DNA from: Thiothrix sp.
GTDB taxonomy: Bacteria; Pseudomonadota; Gammaproteobacteria; Thiotrichales; Thiotrichaceae
NCBI GenBank assembly: GCA_011375245.1
Contig: DRMA01000129.1
Span: 1 to 6,839, forward strand
Length of the DNA stretch: 6,839 bases
Reading direction: 5' to 3'
Of the stretch, positions 5,131-6,839 are shown in pieces (the stretch's first letter is position 1; every line of letters starts with the position of its first letter). The notes under the pieces were generated by a model. The model saw only the letters and a program-made list of their open reading frames with translations, was not told the DNA's origin and made no database searches. The position numbers and the translations under genes were made by a program.

Positions 5131-6099
5131 TTAAAACCAAGTTCTAATACCTGTTACTAACTGTGTGTCTGATACATCATTACCATCAGCACGCGCAAAA
5201 TCGGCGGTATCACCAAACTTCTTCGTCCATTCCACACCAATATACGGTGCAATTTCACGTTTAAACTCATAGCGTAATCGTAAACCAACACTCACATCAG
5301 ACAAGCCAGAACCAATCCGCATTTGAGGATCATCTTTACCATAAAGGTTAAGTTCTATTTCTGGGGTTAAAATCGTTTTCTGCGTTAATAATAGTTCATA
5401 TTCGCCTTGTATTCTTGCGGCTGTACGTCCATTGTCACCTGCAAATAAAGCAATGTCCGTTTCAAAAAAGTAAGGGGCGAGACCTTTTAGTCCAATAACT
5501 CCCCACTCACGCCCTTCAGGTTTAAAGTCTTTGCGTAGACCTGCTTGAATATCCCAATAAGGCGCAATAGCACGGCTATAAAGCGCTTGCACTTCTAGCT
5601 CTTCATTTTCCCCATCAACCCTTTCTCCTTCTGTTTTAAGCCAGAACTTATTTAAATCTTTGCCAATCCATGCTTCTGCTTCCCACGTCACAGGATTACT
5701 GCCATCTGCGTCATGAATTTCCAGTTGATTCAGCATGAACTTAGTCAATACAGGATCATCTTCCATTTTTTTGACGTTGTACGGTAAAGGAACATCATGA
5801 TCAAGTGAACCATCACTCACTGGAATTGACGGCTTATGGTTCATTTTGGAATGATCCATTTTCATCTCAGACATCTCAGACATCTTAGATTTGCCTGTTT
5901 TTGCATGCCCCATCTTGGAGTGATCCATTTTCGTTTTAGGCATCTTATGCTGTGTTTTACAAGCATCCATTTGTGCATGTTTTGGATCAGCACAATTCAT
6001 TGCCATTTTCATGCCTTGATGTTTAGAATGATCCATTTCGGCAAACGCAAATGGTGAGATAAATAAGCTCAATGTTATAGCTATTAATTGTTTTTTCAT
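5131..6099 (-). CDS. copB: CopB, outer-membrane copper resistance protein
   Basis: Member of the CopB/PcoB family of outer-membrane beta-barrels that act with the CopA oxidase in periplasmic copper tolerance; the exact role (copper binding or passage across the outer membrane) is not settled. The product has 322 residues: a signal peptide (1-20, cut at AFA|EM), then a Met/His-rich, probably disordered region (21-90) with three MDHSK motifs (22, 58, 81), many further Met and His, and two Cys (36, 47). The conserved CopB domain runs from about 110 to 322, with alternating amphipathic strands and a terminal Phe (TGIRTWF) as expected for Bam-assembled barrels. The start follows the copA stop by 13 bp, with AGGGG at 6106-6110 placed 6 nt upstream, so the two form an operon. 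The Met/His-rich lead segment resembles that of the neighbouring oxidase and probably binds copper (inference). Confidence 0.95.
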   Translation of the reverse strand: MKKQLIAITLSLFISPFAFAEMDHSKHQGMKMAMNCADPKHAQMDACKTQHKMPKTKMDHSKMGHAKTGKSKMSEMSEMKMDHSKMNHKPSIPVSDGSLDHDVPLPYNVKKMEDDPVLTKFMLNQLEIHDADGSNPVTWEAEAWIGKDLNKFWLKTEGERVDGENEELEVQALYSRAIAPYWDIQAGLRKDFKPEGREWGVIGLKGLAPYFFETDIALFAGDNGRTAARIQGEYELLLTQKTILTPEIELNLYGKDDPQMRIGSGLSDVSVGLRLRYEFKREIAPYIGVEWTKKFGDTADFARADGNDVSDTQLVTGIRTWF

Positions 6100-6112
6100 G
6101 ATTTTCCCCTAA

Positions 6113-6839
6113 TTAAGCAACAATGACACGACGGAACATGGCTTTCATGTGATACAACAGATGGCAATGGTATGCCCATTGCCCCTTAGCATCTGCGTTA
6201 ACCAAATAACTAATTTTTGCCCCAGGTTGGACAACAATGGTGTGTTTGCGGGGTAAGTAATGTTCATCACCTGATTCCAATTCACTCCACATACCGTGCA
6301 AGTGAATCGGATGGTTCATCATTGTGTCATTGATCAAGGTAAAACGTACACGTTCACCAAAACGTAGCCCAATGGGTCGTGCATCATTATGTTTAACGCC
6401 ATTAATTGACCACATATAGCGACTCATATTACCTGTAAGATGCAACTCAATTTCACGGTTTGGTGAGCGCTTATCTTGTGTCGGATACAAATTACGAATA
6501 TCCGCATAGGTCAGCACACGACGACCATTATTCCGTAAACCAACGCCAGGATCATCCAGACGTACTTGTGGATCCATTGCTAACATATCAATTTGAGGTC
6601 CTTTGGCAATATTGACACGTGCCTTTGAGCCGCCACCGCCACTCATATCGTGTCCCATTGCACTATGATCCATTCCAGCCATGTCACCACCTGACATATC
6701 CATACCGCCCATATTCATTCCCATATCGGTATGGGTTAATAACGGTGCTGGATCCATTGCGGGTACTTTCGCTTTTTGTCCATTGCTACTCAGTGAACCA
6801 AAGGCATAACCTGAACGATCAATGGCTTGTGCAAAAATA
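6113..6839 (-). CDS. copA: CopA, periplasmic multicopper oxidase (C-terminal part, 5' end outside window)
   Basis: Only the last 241 residues are visible. The frame stays open through the right edge (IFAQAIDRSGYAFG...), so the Met at 6757 is internal and not the start. Proteins of this PcoA/CopA family are about 550-650 residues long, are usually exported by Tat, and oxidise or bind copper in the periplasm. Seen here are a Met-rich segment (MGMNMGGMDMSGG onward) ending in a Gly run, then the final cupredoxin domain with HPIHLHGMW and the copper-site HCHLLYH near the C-terminus. These supply ligands for the type 1 copper and the trinuclear centre. In the family the axial Met usually follows as HCHLLYHMxxGM. 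Here the segment reads HMKAMFRRVIVA, one residue shorter. copB follows after 13 bp. The promoter and signal peptide are not in the window. Confidence 0.95.
   Translation of the reverse strand, partial: IFAQAIDRSGYAFGSLSSNGQKAKVPAMDPAPLLTHTDMGMNMGGMDMSGGDMAGMDHSAMGHDMSGGGGSKARVNIAKGPQIDMLAMDPQVRLDDPGVGLRNNGRRVLTYADIRNLYPTQDKRSPNREIELHLTGNMSRYMWSINGVKHNDARPIGLRFGERVRFTLINDTMMNHPIHLHGMWSELESGDEHYLPRKHTIVVQPGAKISYLVNADAKGQWAYHCHLLYHMKAMFRRVIVA

Noticed and set aside
5836..6057. Met/His-rich plus-strand frame that looks like a copper-binding peptide
   Set aside because: It is the antisense of the MDHSK repeats of copB; CAT and ATG are reverse complements, so Met/His-rich genes produce Met/His-rich shadows.
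6113..6757. Reading the oxidase as a complete 214-residue protein starting at 6757
   Set aside because: The frame continues without a stop to the window edge with sequence typical of CopA upstream of this Met, so the gene is cut by the window.

Overview
The window is a copper-resistance locus from a moderately AT-rich bacterium, most likely a gammaproteobacterium. That placement is an inference from the CopA/CopB oxidase and outer-membrane pair, the signal-peptide style and the base composition; nothing here fixes a genus. There are no rRNA, tRNA, CRISPR or intact mobile-element features.

Layout from left to right. Positions 1-488 hold no gene I can support. A Cu(+) P1B-type ATPase (489-2831, minus) follows. 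The intergenic space 2832-3111 carries two back-to-back MerR-type promoters, one firing left into the ATPase and one firing right. The right-hand promoter leads to two small plus-strand genes (3112-3486 and 3592-3897) for secreted, acidic, internally repeated proteins that I do not recognise. A stretched copy of the same operator motif lies between them. Converging on these is a minus-strand cluster: a Met/His-rich secreted protein (4627-5013), a small membrane SHOCT protein (4339-4545) and a MerR-family metal regulator (3920-4342). It is preceded by a third MerR-type promoter at 5070-5101. To the right are copB (5131-6099) and the 3' part of the multicopper oxidase copA (6113 to the window edge), also on the minus strand; their promoter is outside the window.

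How it would work together (family knowledge plus inference). The regulator senses metal and untwists promoters with an over-long 20-bp spacer. The ATPase exports Cu(+) from cytoplasm to periplasm. The CopA oxidase and the Met/His-rich protein oxidise or sequester copper in the periplasm. CopB acts at the outer membrane. The two small secreted proteins appear to belong to the same regulon because their promoter is a near copy of the ATPase promoter, yet they contain no Cys or His and almost no Met.

The most interesting items are this pair of small secreted proteins, the operator-like inverted repeat with a 9-bp instead of 5-bp centre between them, and the regulator's ligand set, which by hand alignment is neither canonical CueR nor canonical ZntR/PbrR.
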